From contig CAXXTW010000002.1 in NCBI GenBank assembly GCA_963678255.2, positions 186,001-250,000 of the forward strand: a DNA stretch of 64,000 nt. Reading direction: 5' to 3'. Both the position numbers and the translations under genes were made by a program. The notes beneath the pieces were generated by a model. The model did not search any database. It was given only the letters and a program-made list of their open reading frames with translations, and was not told the origin of the DNA. Source of the stretch: G963678255 sp963678255 (GTDB lineage: Bacteria; Cloacimonadota; Cloacimonadia; Cloacimonadales; WRIO01). Below are positions 44,040-53,279 of this stretch, piece after piece (the stretch's first letter is position 1; every line of letters begins with the position of its first letter).

Positions 44040-44888
44040 ATGAATAACAAAAATATTACATGGCGGTTATTAAAAGATAAATTATTTCTATCTTTAGTTG
44101 TTGTCATGTCATTTATCGTAACCATACCACTGTTTGTAATAATATTTTATGTTATTAAAATGGGACTTAGTTCTATTAGTTGGGATTTTATCACAAAATT
44201 ACCGAAACCAATGGGAGAAAGTGGTGGGGGTATTCTTAATGGAATAGTTGGTTCTGTTTTGATAATATTTTTAGCTTCAGTAATAGCCATTCCCATTGCA
44301 GTAAGTGTTGGAATATACTTGTCCGAATTTAAGCATAAAAGATTATCAAAATATATTCGTTTTTGCACTGAAGTGTTACAAGGCTCTCCTTCAATAGTCT
44401 TGGGAATTGTAGCATACATATGGATAGTTAAGCCATTAAAACAATTTTCAGCATTATCTGGTTCAATAGCATTAGCAATTATGATGTTACCAGTAATCAT
44501 TCGTTCTACTGAAGAAACATTAAAAATGATACCTGAATCTTTAAAAGAGGCATCTCTTTCTTTAGGAGTTCCTTATTCTAAAACAATCTTTAAAGTGATC
44601 TTACCATGTGGATTAAATGGTATATTAACAGGAGTCTTATTAAGTGTTGCTCGTATAGCAGGTGAAACAGCTCCTTTGCTTTTCACTGCCTTGGGAAGTC
44701 CCTTTTTAAACATGAATATATTAAGACCTATGAATTCTATGCCTTTGATGATATATACTTATGCTTCCAGCCCTTATCCTCAAGATAATTCATTTGCTTG
44801 GGGAATATCACTTGTTTTATGTGTTTTTGTCTTACTTTTAAATCTAATTGCAAAAGGAGTTTCTAAAAAATGGAAAGTTCAGTTTTAA
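44040..44888 (+). CDS. pstA: Phosphate ABC transporter permease PstA
   Basis: 282 residues, six spans. Motifs: PMGESGGGILNGIVGSVLII, VLQGSPSIVLGIVAYIWIV, LKEASLSLGVPYSKTIFKVI, ARIAGETAPLLFTALG. Partner of PstC. Overlaps pstB by 19 bp, so translation is probably coupled. Confidence 0.96.
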   Translation: MNNKNITWRLLKDKLFLSLVVVMSFIVTIPLFVIIFYVIKMGLSSISWDFITKLPKPMGESGGGILNGIVGSVLIIFLASVIAIPIAVSVGIYLSEFKHKRLSKYIRFCTEVLQGSPSIVLGIVAYIWIVKPLKQFSALSGSIALAIMMLPVIIRSTEETLKMIPESLKEASLSLGVPYSKTIFKVILPCGLNGILTGVLLSVARIAGETAPLLFTALGSPFLNMNILRPMNSMPLMIYTYASSPYPQDNSFAWGISLVLCVFVLLLNLIAKGVSKKWKVQF

Positions 44889-45628
44889 AGATAGAGAATT
44901 TTTATGCTTCCTATGGAGATGGAGATATTGTCAAAAACATTAATGTCTCATTTGAAAGAAATAAAGTTCATGCGATTATGGGACCTTCTGGTTGTGGAAA
45001 GACTACACTGATGAGATGTATTAACAGAATGCATGAGCTTTTACCAAATACAGGAGTAAAGGGCAGTATTTTATTGAATAATGAAGATATCTTTAAAATG
45101 AATCCCATAATGCTACGAAGAAAAATCGGGATGGTTTTTCAAAGACCTAATCCTTTTCCAACTATGAGTATCTATGACAATGTCATTTCAGGATATAAAT
45201 TAAATGATATCCGTTTAACTCGTCATGAAAGAGATCAAATTGTTGAAGAAACTTTAAAAAAATCAGCTTTATGGGATGAAGTAAAAGATAAACTTCATAG
45301 AAAAGGTACCTTTTTATCAGGTGGACAACAGCAGAGATTATGTATTGCCAGAGGATTAGCAATGCATCCTGATATTCTTTTATTAGATGAACCAACCTCT
45401 GCACTTGATCCAAAAGCAACTGGAAAGATAGAACAGCTTATTGTTGAGTTGAGAGATACGGTAACTATCATTTTAGTTACACATAATATTGCACAAGCTG
45501 CCAGAGTGTCGAATTATACCATGTTTATTTATTTGGGTGAATTAATTGAGTATGGATTAACTGAAAAATTATTTACAGTTCCTACAGATAAAAGAACAGA
45601 AGAATATTTAACTGGAAAATTTGGTTGA
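44870..45628 (+). CDS. pstB: Phosphate ABC transporter ATP-binding protein PstB
   Basis: 252 residues. Walker A GPSGCGKTTLMRCINRMHEL, the PstB-specific VFQRPNPFPTMSIYDNV, signature LSGGQQQRLCIARGLA, Walker B LLLDEPTSALDP, H-loop VTHN. Drives phosphate uptake through PstCA. Confidence 0.98.
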   Translation: MESSVLKIENFYASYGDGDIVKNINVSFERNKVHAIMGPSGCGKTTLMRCINRMHELLPNTGVKGSILLNNEDIFKMNPIMLRRKIGMVFQRPNPFPTMSIYDNVISGYKLNDIRLTRHERDQIVEETLKKSALWDEVKDKLHRKGTFLSGGQQQRLCIARGLAMHPDILLLDEPTSALDPKATGKIEQLIVELRDTVTIILVTHNIAQAARVSNYTMFIYLGELIEYGLTEKLFTVPTDKRTEEYLTGKFG

Positions 45629-45649
45629 AATTAATTTAGGAGGATTATT

Positions 45650-46312
45650 ATGTTGAAAAGCAGGCTTATAGAATTAAGAGAAAAGATTTTACACGAATCA
45701 TCTTTAGTAGAAAAAATGATTGAAATATCCATTCAGGGATTATTAGAAAAGAATAAAAATAAACTTGAAGAAGCATTAGAATTTGAAGAAATTATCAATA
45801 GTCTGGAAGTTGAAATCGAGGAAAAATGTATCAGTATGATAGCTCTTTATCAACCTGAAGCAAGAGATTTGCGTACAATATTAATGATATTTAAAATGAA
45901 TAGTGATTTGGAAAGAATGGGGGATATGGCAGTCAACATTATCACCAGCTCCCAATTTTTAATTAATCGCCCGTCTTTAAAGCAGTTAATTGATTTACCA
46001 AATATGGCAAGAGAAACTATAAAAATGCTTAAAAATGCTTTAAACAGTTTCACAGAAGAAGATGTAGATCTTGCCAGAGAAGTTTGTCGATTTGATGATG
46101 TGATTGATGGTTATAAAGATCAAATTGTCAGAGAATTAATAACCTATATGATAGCAGACCCAGTCAATATAGAGCGTTCTATTCATTTAATTCGAATCAC
46201 ACAGAATTTGGAAAGAATTGCTGATTTATGTACTAATATTGCTGAAGATACAGTATTTATTGTACAGGGAAAAGTAATTAAACATAATATTGAAAATCAG
46301 GAAATAAAATAA
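45650..46312 (+). CDS. phoU: Phosphate-uptake regulator PhoU
   Basis: 220 residues, two homologous three-helix bundles. Each shows the metal-binding E/D-rich motif: LEEALEFEEIINSLEVEIEE with DLERMGDMAVNI in the first, EVCRFDDVIDGYKDQ with NLERIADLCTNIAED in the second. It links Pst transport to the Pho two-component system; no phoB/phoR is in the window. Last gene of the pst operon. Confidence 0.96.
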   Translation: MLKSRLIELREKILHESSLVEKMIEISIQGLLEKNKNKLEEALEFEEIINSLEVEIEEKCISMIALYQPEARDLRTILMIFKMNSDLERMGDMAVNIITSSQFLINRPSLKQLIDLPNMARETIKMLKNALNSFTEEDVDLAREVCRFDDVIDGYKDQIVRELITYMIADPVNIERSIHLIRITQNLERIADLCTNIAEDTVFIVQGKVIKHNIENQEIK

Positions 46313-46318
46313 AAAAAG

Positions 46319-46345
46319 AGACCGGGGAAACCCGGTCTTTATTAT
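46319..46345. terminator. Intrinsic terminator after phoU, shared with the convergent gene
   Basis: AGACCGGG, loop GAAA, CCCGGTCT, flanked by A-rich sequence upstream and TTTATTATTTT downstream, so it can work on both strands. Confidence 0.9.
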
Positions 46346-46346
46346 T

Positions 46347-47717
46347 TTAGTTATCAAGTTTTTGATAAAGAATATCATATTGTTTTACGCATACTTTCCA
46401 TGACCAATCAGCGGACATAGCATTTTTAACATATACATCAAAAAGTAATTTGTCTTTATGAACGTCTAGTGTTTCTTTAATGATAGAAATCAGGCTATTT
46501 TCATCATAACTTGAGAAAAAGAATCCATTAACTTTGGATGAATCTCCACAGGATTGATCGAAGACAGCATCAACAAAACCACCAGTTTTATATGCTACAG
46601 GAATTAAGCCATAACGAAGTGCGTATAAAAAAGATATTCCATCAGGTTCTATTTTGGAAGGTAATAAGATAAAATCTGAACCTGCTAAAATTAAATGAAC
46701 AAAATCTTCATCATATTCTTGAATGAATCTGATATTATTGTATTTATGGATTTCATTTTCTAAGGTCACAATAAGTTCATCCTCACCTAGTCCATAGATT
46801 AACAACTGGAGAGGCATTTTTGCTAAAATTGGCAAGATCGATACAATTAAGTCCAACCCCTTTTCTTCAGATAATCTTGTGCCAAAAAAGAATATAGGAA
46901 ATTCTTCTCTGTCTTCTAATCCCGTTTTTTCCTGTAAAATAACTTTATTGTAAAATTTGCCTTGTAGATTTTCCAGAGAGTATTTACATGGTAAATAAGA
47001 ATCAAGGGCTGGATTCCAAATCCCGTAGCGAACTCCATTCATGATGCCATAGATTTCATTAACCCTTTTTTGAAAAAAGCGTTCAAGACCATTTCCAAAC
47101 TCTTCTGACTGAATTTCATTGGCATATTGTTTACTAGTCGTATTGATAAGATCTGCAAAAAGTAACCCAATCTTTAAACTTGAATCTGCTCCATAGGTCA
47201 TAATTTCATTTTTGTGAAATTCAGATAACCCATATTTAGCAAACGATTCTTCATAAATTGGAATGTCATTATTAATTCTATGCAAAGTGAAAAGAGTTTT
47301 TATATGTTTTGTGGAAGGAATACTTTTTAAAAGCAGGGGAATCAATCCACAGGCTATTCCATGAAGGTGTAAGATAAAAGGTTCATCAAAGGTTTGCAGA
47401 AATTCAACAACTGTATAAGAAAATTGAAATAAGCAGTGTTGATCATCTTCAGAAAAATTAGGAAAGTAACCTTTTAAGGGTTTGATAAGAAAAACCTCAG
47501 AATCAGAGCCGGGTAATAGTGTTTTAAAAACAGTATGATTTTTGAAATGCATATGATGAACTTGATTATTATTTTGAAATTTTAAGTCTTCATACCAAGG
47601 CATAATGGTAAAAGCATGCCTATGGTTTAAATTCATGATAAATTGTTCTAGCAAAACTCCTATACGGGATTTTCCTGTAAAGGGACTTAGTTCAGAAACT
47701 ATTTGGATAACTTTCAT
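46347..47717 (-). CDS. glgA: Glycogen/starch synthase-like glycosyltransferase (GT5)
   Basis: 456 residues from the ATG complement at 47715-47717, which has AGGAGGA upstream; the open frame extends further but without similarity. The N-terminal half begins VIQIVSELSPFTGKSRIGVL, where GlgA normally has a KTGGL motif binding ADP-glucose; here that motif is altered. The rest fits GT5: LHLHGIACGLIP, IMNGVRYGIWNPALD, FFGTRLSEEKGLDLIV, LPSKIEPDGISFLYALRYGL and VAYKTGGFVDAV. Probably builds glycogen or a related glucan, but donor use is uncertain. Starts 10 bp after the acyltransferase gene. Confidence 0.82.
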   Translation of the reverse strand: MKVIQIVSELSPFTGKSRIGVLLEQFIMNLNHRHAFTIMPWYEDLKFQNNNQVHHMHFKNHTVFKTLLPGSDSEVFLIKPLKGYFPNFSEDDQHCLFQFSYTVVEFLQTFDEPFILHLHGIACGLIPLLLKSIPSTKHIKTLFTLHRINNDIPIYEESFAKYGLSEFHKNEIMTYGADSSLKIGLLFADLINTTSKQYANEIQSEEFGNGLERFFQKRVNEIYGIMNGVRYGIWNPALDSYLPCKYSLENLQGKFYNKVILQEKTGLEDREEFPIFFFGTRLSEEKGLDLIVSILPILAKMPLQLLIYGLGEDELIVTLENEIHKYNNIRFIQEYDEDFVHLILAGSDFILLPSKIEPDGISFLYALRYGLIPVAYKTGGFVDAVFDQSCGDSSKVNGFFFSSYDENSLISIIKETLDVHKDKLLFDVYVKNAMSADWSWKVCVKQYDILYQKLDN

Positions 47718-47727
47718 TTTATCCTCC

Positions 47728-48600
47728 TTAATCTCTCCATCTTCGGTGTACCCAAAACCATTGTTCTGGATGCTCTTTGATGAATACTTCGATAGTATAC
47801 ATGATTTTTTTTGTAATGTCAAGTACATTTGCATCATCATTTATGAGATTTTCGGTTTTTATAGGCTCACAGATAATCATTCTATGATTTACTAGTCCTT
47901 CTCTAATATCAAAGCAAGGTAAAATTATAGCTCCAGTTTTTAAAGCCATTTTGGCAACAGAGGTAAAAACATTAGTTTCATATCCTAAAAAGGGGATTCT
48001 TATTCCTTGACTATTGGCATGTTGATCCACTAAAAAGGCAACAACATAATTATTGTTTAATGCTGTAAAAATATGTTTTAACGCACTGGTCATTGGAATA
48101 GTGTATATGTTTGATTTTAATCTTTTGTTGTTGATATAATGATCAAAATACTGATTCCTTTGCTTTTTTACCACTGTATAAAAACGATTGCTATTTATTG
48201 CAACATATTTAGCTCCTAATTCCCAGTTTCCATAATGCGCAGAAACAAAAATTATTTTTTGCTTTTCTTTCAATGCATTCTTAATATAATCAAAACCTTC
48301 ATATTTAGCCCTTTTAAACAAATAATTATCATCAGCAAAAAAAACCTCAGCGGCAGTTATACCTAGATGATAATAAACATTATCAGCGATTTGAACGATT
48401 TTTTTATCTGTCCAATCAGGAAAAACCATTTTTAGTTGTTTGGTTACTAAAGATCTGCGGATTCTGAGTATTTTGCCTGCAAAAACGAATAACATAGCCA
48501 TACTATAAGCAATAAATTTATAAGGTAGCAATCCAAAGGTAGCTAAAAAAGTTCTTAATAATATGTATTCAATTAAACTTTGAAATTTTTTATTAGCCAT
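47728..48600 (-). CDS. Lysophospholipid/lipid A acyltransferase (LpxL/HtrB family)
   Basis: 290 residues from the ATG complement at 48598-48600, overlapping the folC stop in ATGGCTAA; a start four codons upstream is also possible. One N-terminal membrane anchor. Catalytic motif SAHYGNWELGAKY (the HX4E type), FLVDQHANSQGIRIPFLG, KTGAIILPCFDIREG and the C-terminal HPEQWFWVHRRWR are typical of late lipid A acyltransferases. Implies an outer membrane with lipid A or a similar glycolipid. Confidence 0.92.
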   Translation of the reverse strand: MANKKFQSLIEYILLRTFLATFGLLPYKFIAYSMAMLFVFAGKILRIRRSLVTKQLKMVFPDWTDKKIVQIADNVYYHLGITAAEVFFADDNYLFKRAKYEGFDYIKNALKEKQKIIFVSAHYGNWELGAKYVAINSNRFYTVVKKQRNQYFDHYINNKRLKSNIYTIPMTSALKHIFTALNNNYVVAFLVDQHANSQGIRIPFLGYETNVFTSVAKMALKTGAIILPCFDIREGLVNHRMIICEPIKTENLINDDANVLDITKKIMYTIEVFIKEHPEQWFWVHRRWRD

Positions 48601-49885
48601 TAAATATCTCATCTTTTTTGCAAAGAACTTCTGCGATAGTATATAAAGATCCTGTAATAATTAAGATTTCATCATCTTTAGTCTTTTTTAATGCTTCTAA
48701 TGTGGCTGTAACAACATCATTTGATGAAAAACTTGGGATGAGAAATTTTTTAGCTACAAGCATTTGTTCTTCTAAATCTGCAGCCCGTTCAGAGTGATTT
48801 TTAGATATATAAATTTCTTGGGCATTTTGACAGATTTCTGCAATCATATTATCAAGCTTTTTATCTCTTAATATGGCAACGACAAAGCGCTTGAAAGTGT
48901 TTGGAAACATTTTGTTCAGATTACTAATTAAAGCATGGACTCCTTCTTCATTGTGAGCTCCATCAATTATTACTAAAGGTTTATGCTTTAAAATTTGCAT
49001 TCTGCCAAACCAATTTACTTTCATCAAACTCTTTCGAATAGAATTTTCATTAATTTTATGTTCAAATATTTCACAATATAAAATAAAATCAGTGATCGCA
49101 ATTGAAGCATTGATTGCTTGATGATCTCCAATTAGATTTACACACAATTGTTTGAATTCTATCCCTTTATTTGGAAAAGAGAAATCAAATATGGTTCCAT
49201 CCTTGGTAACAGAAATATTTTCTACAAAAAAATCTTTTTTATATTCAAAAACAGGAGATTTCTTTTGTTCAGCTACTTTAAGAATTACATTTTTGGCTTC
49301 TTCAACGATATTTCCTAAAACAACTGGAACTCCTGTTTTAATAATTCCAGCTTTTTCGAAAGCTATTTTTTCAATAGAATCGCCTAAACTTTTAGGATGA
49401 TCAAGAGAGATGGTTGTGATAACAGACACTGTAGCATTAAAAGGCTCTGTTCCGTCTAATCTGCCACCCAACCCAACTTCCATGACTGTAACATCTAAAT
49501 TCTTTTTGTGAAAAAGAGCAAAAGCAATTGCAGTTGTTATCTCAAAAAAAGAAGCATCATATTTGTCAAAAATTTCAGAATATTCCAAATAGACTTCCAA
49601 AATCTCTGTATAAAATACATTTTTTCCATTAATTCTAAATCTTTCACAGTAATCCATTAAATGTGGAGAGGTATTCATCCCCACAGAAAGTCCGTGATGT
49701 ATGAATAAACTTTCATTAATAGCAGAGGTTGATCCTTTTCCGTTTGTCCCAGCTACATGAATACCATTTATTTTTTTTTCAGGATTATCCATCTCTTTTA
49801 AAATGAAATAGATTCTTTCTAGTCCAAGTTTTACATTTCCAGAATAACGTTCAAAAATATGAGATAAAAATTCTTTATAGTTCAT
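48593..49885 (-). CDS. folC: Folylpolyglutamate/dihydrofolate synthase
   Basis: 430 residues. P-loop HVAGTNGKGSTSAINESL, then NTSPHLMDYCERFRINGK, FEITTAIAFALFHKKNLDVT, EVGLGGRLDGTEPF, ISLDHPKSLGDSIEKIAFEK, and the C-terminal domain IDGAHNEEGVHALI. Adds glutamates to folates and may also make dihydrofolate. Mur-ligase fold. First gene of the folC-acyltransferase-glgA run; GGGAGA ribosome binding site. Confidence 0.96.
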   Translation of the reverse strand: MNYKEFLSHIFERYSGNVKLGLERIYFILKEMDNPEKKINGIHVAGTNGKGSTSAINESLFIHHGLSVGMNTSPHLMDYCERFRINGKNVFYTEILEVYLEYSEIFDKYDASFFEITTAIAFALFHKKNLDVTVMEVGLGGRLDGTEPFNATVSVITTISLDHPKSLGDSIEKIAFEKAGIIKTGVPVVLGNIVEEAKNVILKVAEQKKSPVFEYKKDFFVENISVTKDGTIFDFSFPNKGIEFKQLCVNLIGDHQAINASIAITDFILYCEIFEHKINENSIRKSLMKVNWFGRMQILKHKPLVIIDGAHNEEGVHALISNLNKMFPNTFKRFVVAILRDKKLDNMIAEICQNAQEIYISKNHSERAADLEEQMLVAKKFLIPSFSSNDVVTATLEALKKTKDDEILIITGSLYTIAEVLCKKDEIFNG

Positions 49886-49903
49886 AGAATCTCCCTTTTA
49901 TCA

Positions 49904-49937
49904 TAAGAAAAAAACCTCCAGGTAGTACCTGAAGGTT
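49904..49937 (-). terminator. Intrinsic terminator after the pseudopilin gene
   Basis: On the minus strand AACCTTCAGG, loop TACTA, CCTGGAGGTT, followed by TTTTT. One G-U pair. It separates the pseudopilin gene from folC. Confidence 0.85.
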
Positions 49938-49953
49938 ATAAAAATATTAAGAA

Positions 49954-50325
49954 TTATTTTGTAGATAATACATGATCTTTAAATAGTCCTTCATTTGGAC
50001 ATTTTACAGTCACTTCTCTTGTATCTTTATTAATAGAAATTATATATTTGTCTCCAACACTACCTTCAGGACATTCTTCAAAAGAAGTTTTTAGATACTT
50101 AAATCGAACTAAATCGCCAGTATTACCAGTAAAAACTTCATTTCTGTCACTCATATAGGTTTCGCAAGCAGATTTAATCTCTTTCATATTTCTTATACAG
50201 TCTTCAGCTTTTTGTTTTTTATTAAGATCAAACATTTTTGGAAGTGACAAAACAGCAATTAAAGCTAACAAAAATATAATACTTACTATACGATAGACAC
50301 TAACACCGTTTTGGTTTGTCTTCAT
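49954..50325 (-). CDS. Pseudopilin-like protein
   Basis: 123 residues. A short polar leader (MKTNQNGVSVYR) followed by a hydrophobic helix (IVSIIFLLALIAVLSLPKMF), then an amphipathic helix DLNKKQKAEDCIRNMKEIKS and a small globular tail with three cysteines (CETYMSD, CPEG, CPNEG). This is the layout of type IV pilin-like or type II secretion pseudopilins, but the canonical GFTLIE prepilin peptidase site is absent, so it may stay membrane-anchored or be processed differently. Monocistronic. Confidence 0.6.
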   Translation of the reverse strand: MKTNQNGVSVYRIVSIIFLLALIAVLSLPKMFDLNKKQKAEDCIRNMKEIKSACETYMSDRNEVFTGNTGDLVRFKYLKTSFEECPEGSVGDKYIISINKDTREVTVKCPNEGLFKDHVLSTK

Positions 50326-50653
50326 AATAGAACTCCTAAAATTTTATTATTGAGTTTTAAAGACAATAAATTAACTTTATAGTCAAGCTTTTTTTAATGT
50401 TTTCAGATTTTATCAATTCTTAATTCAAATTAAGAGCATAATTTTTTAATTCACTTGTCTTTTTTCTCTAAAAACCTAAATAATTAATCTTTTCAATATA
50501 GGCAGGTTCTCTATTGACATGAGTACTTGAAGATTTGGTTTCTCTAAAGACAACTGTCTATAACCCTATTGAAACAACACCAAATTATTAATTTTGTATG
50601 AATCAAGAAGTTTTTTTATTATTCTTAATCTATTACTATACTTCTCTTATACC

Positions 50654-50696
50654 AAGAAGGGATGGTAAAGGGGAGTTCCTTGGACATATGATTTTT
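50654..50696 (-). repeat. Dispersed repeat, copy C
   Basis: 43 bp, 38 of 43 matching copy B at 32800-32842. On the minus strand the core starts ATGTCCAAGGAACTCCCC and can be read MSKELPFTIPSWYKRSIVID before a stop; copy A at 4.0 kb shares the ATGTCCAAGGAA core. No ribosome binding site, so coding is doubtful. Confidence 0.75.
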
Positions 50697-50800
50697 TAAA
50701 ATTAGTCATAATATGACAAAATTTTAATGATTTGATTTATAGTAATTGATATTCTCTGATTAAATGTATCAATGAGATATTAAAAAGAAAAACTATTTTC

Positions 50801-50829
50801 TTGACTTTTTTAAAAGTAATTTTTATAGT
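50801..50829 (+). promoter_or_regulatory. Sigma-70 type promoter of the motAB operon
   Basis: TTGACT (50801-50806), exactly 17 bases, TATAGT (50824-50829). The start codon of motA is 28 bases downstream. Its location also shows that the longer in-frame TTG start for motA is wrong. Confidence 0.7.
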
Positions 50830-50857
50830 AAGTCATCCTATAAAAAATGAGGTTATA

Positions 50858-51631
50858 ATGGATATTGGAACCTTAATGGGAATTATTGCTGGTTTAGCAT
50901 TAATTCTTGTTTCGATAATGATGGGTGGAAGTTTAAAGGTCTTTATTGATTACCCATCCATGATGATTGTAGGTGGTGGTACAATTGCTGCAATGTTTAT
51001 TGCATATCCCATGAAAACAGTTTTTTTGATATTAAAAGTAACCCGAAAAGCAATCTTTCATAAACCTATGGAAATTCACACAATAATTTCAGATGCTTCA
51101 AAATTTGCAACCATTGTTAAAACTCAGGGGATTGTTGCAGTGGAAAAGGAGTTAGGGGCTGTAAAGGATGAATTCTTTAAAAAAGGCTTACAAATGATAG
51201 CTGATGGTACTTCCTTAAGTGTGATCATGGATATTATGGGTGGAGAAATCGGACTCATGAAGGAGCGTCATGCTATTGGCCGTAATATTTGGAATGACAT
51301 AGCGAAGTTTGGACCTGCTTTTGGTATGATTGGTACTTTAATCGGTTTGGTTCAAATGTTGGCTAATCTTTCTGATCCAAGCAAGATTGGTCCTAGTATG
51401 GCAGTAGCTTTAATCACAACTTTTTATGGATCTTTAATAGCAAATTTGATTGCTACACCTTTAGCAACAAAGCTCAAAGGACGATCAGAAGATGAGTCTT
51501 TGGCTATGCGATTGACTTTAGAAGCTATTAAATCAATTTCTAAGGGTGAGTCTAGAAATATTATTGAAGATAAATTAGCAATTTTCTTATCAGGCGAAAT
51601 GCGTAAGAAAATGAATGCTGCACAAAAATAG
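50858..51631 (+). CDS. motA: Flagellar motor stator protein MotA
   Basis: 257 residues from the ATG at 50858 with GAGGT upstream. Motifs: DIGTLMGIIAGLALILVSIM, YPSMMIVGGGTIAAMFIAYP, then the cytoplasmic loop and AKFGPAFGMIGTLIGLVQML with ALITTFYGSLIANLIATPLA. Four spans. Forms the MotA5B2 ion channel powering flagellar rotation; consistent with fliD/fliS at 10.8 kb. First gene of the motA-motB-REC-unknown group. Confidence 0.95.
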   Translation: MDIGTLMGIIAGLALILVSIMMGGSLKVFIDYPSMMIVGGGTIAAMFIAYPMKTVFLILKVTRKAIFHKPMEIHTIISDASKFATIVKTQGIVAVEKELGAVKDEFFKKGLQMIADGTSLSVIMDIMGGEIGLMKERHAIGRNIWNDIAKFGPAFGMIGTLIGLVQMLANLSDPSKIGPSMAVALITTFYGSLIANLIATPLATKLKGRSEDESLAMRLTLEAIKSISKGESRNIIEDKLAIFLSGEMRKKMNAAQK

Positions 51632-51639
51632 AGGTTAAA

Positions 51640-52473
51640 ATGGTTCCTTCAGACGAAGATGATAGCAATAAGAACTTAGAATCTCCTGAAGAAACACCCG
51701 AAGGTGCTCCTGAATGGATGGTTACCTATGGAGATATGGTAACTTTATTATTATGTTTTTTTGTTCTTCTTTTTTCCATGTCTTCAGTTGAGAAAGATAA
51801 ATTTGAAGCTATTGCTCAATCTTTAAAATCTGCCATTGGTAACGAAAATGTGCCTATGGCAGGAACTACTGTCGGATTAAAGATGGATGAATCCAAAGAA
51901 AAACCTAAACAAAATGCAGTAGATGAATTGGGTGGAATGGTACAGAAAGAAGCACAAAAGATCGATTCTGAAGTTAAAGAATTCATTTTTGCCAATAAAT
52001 TAGGAGGACAGGTTAAAACTAAAGTCGATGAAAAAGGATATGTTATCACAATATCAGACATCATTTTATTTAATCCTGGCAAAGCAGTTATTGAAGATTC
52101 TGCAACTGATTTATTAAAGAAGATAAATGATTTATTGCAGAAATTTCCATATAATGTTCGGGTCGAAGGTCATACAGATAATACTCCAATAAAAAATGCA
52201 ATATATCCATCAAACTGGGAATTATCTACAGGACGAGCCTGTGAAGTCGTCCGTTTTTTTATAGAACATGGAATTCCCCCTCAAAGATTATCTGCAGAAG
52301 GGTTTGCCGAATATCGTCCTGTAACGAATAACGATTCTCCTGAATCAAGAGCCTCTAACAGAAGAGTTGAAATCATCTTTGTTCGAGAAGCAATGGAAAA
52401 GGAAATGCAAAAAATTTTAAACGACCAACATAAAACAGAAACTATTAAACCAGAGAGTGTAACAAATGAGTAG
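51640..52473 (+). CDS. motB: Flagellar motor stator protein MotB
   Basis: 277 residues. Single span with the ion-binding Asp32 in PEWMVTYGDMVTLLLCFF, a linker, and a C-terminal OmpA-like peptidoglycan-binding domain (about 135-255: NVRVEGHTDNTPI, NWELSTGRACEVVRFF, PVTNNDSPESRASNRRVEI). Anchors the stator to the wall. Starts 8 bp after motA; its stop overlaps the next gene by 8 bp. Confidence 0.95.
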   Translation: MVPSDEDDSNKNLESPEETPEGAPEWMVTYGDMVTLLLCFFVLLFSMSSVEKDKFEAIAQSLKSAIGNENVPMAGTTVGLKMDESKEKPKQNAVDELGGMVQKEAQKIDSEVKEFIFANKLGGQVKTKVDEKGYVITISDIILFNPGKAVIEDSATDLLKKINDLLQKFPYNVRVEGHTDNTPIKNAIYPSNWELSTGRACEVVRFFIEHGIPPQRLSAEGFAEYRPVTNNDSPESRASNRRVEIIFVREAMEKEMQKILNDQHKTETIKPESVTNE

Positions 52474-53278
52474 TAATAACAGGGTTCTTATTGCAGATGA
52501 TAACAAAGAATCACGGTTCATTTTAAAAAGAATTTTGGAAGATTACAATTTTATTATTGATGAAGCAATTGATGGTAAAGAAGCAATAGAAAAGTATGAT
52601 CAAAATGAATATGACTTAATTCTGTTAGATGTCCTCATGCCATACAAAAATGGAGATGAAATATGCAAATATATAAAATCAAACCAAAAAAAATATACTC
52701 CTGTTATCCTAGTAACTGCATTAGATGAAGACTCACCAGAGTTTTCAGAGATTTATTCTTCTCAAGCTGATGATGTTTTTCGAAAACCTTTTAATGAAAA
52801 TATCTTGATGATGCGAGTACAATCATATATAAAATTAAAAAAATATCATTCTGAACTTGCCAGACAAAAGTCAAAAGCTGAAATTGAATTAGAGAATTTT
52901 AAAAACTTTTCTTTTGAAATACTGCGAACAATTGATTTAGGTGTCCAATTATTTGATAAAAATGGGATTATTGTATTTGAAAGTGATTCTGCTTTGGCAA
53001 TCGTGGGATCAGCTTTAGGTCTTAATATAAATGATTTTTATAAAAGTTCTAAGTTTGTAACTGGGAAATCTGCAAATTTTAATTTTATTGATTCAACAGG
53101 AGATAGTACTTTGTTTTTAACAACTAAAGAAGGTAAATATATTGAAGTGTTGAAACTCTCTCTTAGAAAAAATACGACTAATCAGTATGGTGTACTTTCT
53201 ATTAAAGAATTTCAACAGGATCCTCAAATGCAAAAAGCAAATCACAATACCTTAAAATCCTTCTTAAAGAGATTTTAA
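52466..53278 (+). CDS. Response regulator with a PAS-like C-terminal region
   Basis: 270 residues. Receiver domain at 1-120 (VLIADDNKESRFILK, acceptor Asp in LILLDVLMPYKNGDE, TALDE, FRKPFNE switch Lys). A short coiled linker (about 128-148) leads to a PAS-like module (FEILRTIDLGVQLFDKNGI, then VLKLSLRKNTTNQYGVLSI). No HTH, kinase, GGDEF or methylesterase domain. Co-transcribed with motAB (8-bp overlap), so it may act on the motor, but no partner kinase is seen. Confidence 0.8.
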   Translation: MSSNNRVLIADDNKESRFILKRILEDYNFIIDEAIDGKEAIEKYDQNEYDLILLDVLMPYKNGDEICKYIKSNQKKYTPVILVTALDEDSPEFSEIYSSQADDVFRKPFNENILMMRVQSYIKLKKYHSELARQKSKAEIELENFKNFSFEILRTIDLGVQLFDKNGIIVFESDSALAIVGSALGLNINDFYKSSKFVTGKSANFNFIDSTGDSTLFLTTKEGKYIEVLKLSLRKNTTNQYGVLSIKEFQQDPQMQKANHNTLKSFLKRF

Positions 53279-53279
53279 T

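Larger units (their letters stand above)
50326..50857 (+). other. Gene-free stretch before motA
   Basis: About 530 bases, AT-rich. It contains dispersed repeat copy C (50654-50696) and, at its end, the motA promoter (50801-50829). No RNA gene, ORF with a ribosome binding site or terminator recognised in the rest. Confidence 0.6.

Noticed and set aside
47728..47840. N-terminal extension of the glycogen synthase frame
   Set aside because: It overlaps the 3' end of the acyltransferase gene and has no GT5 similarity; the ATG at 47717 has AGGAGGA upstream.
50801..50857. TTG-initiated N-terminal extension of MotA
   Set aside because: The TTG is part of the TTGACT -35 element, the extension is not MotA-like, and the ATG at 50858 has its own ribosome binding site.
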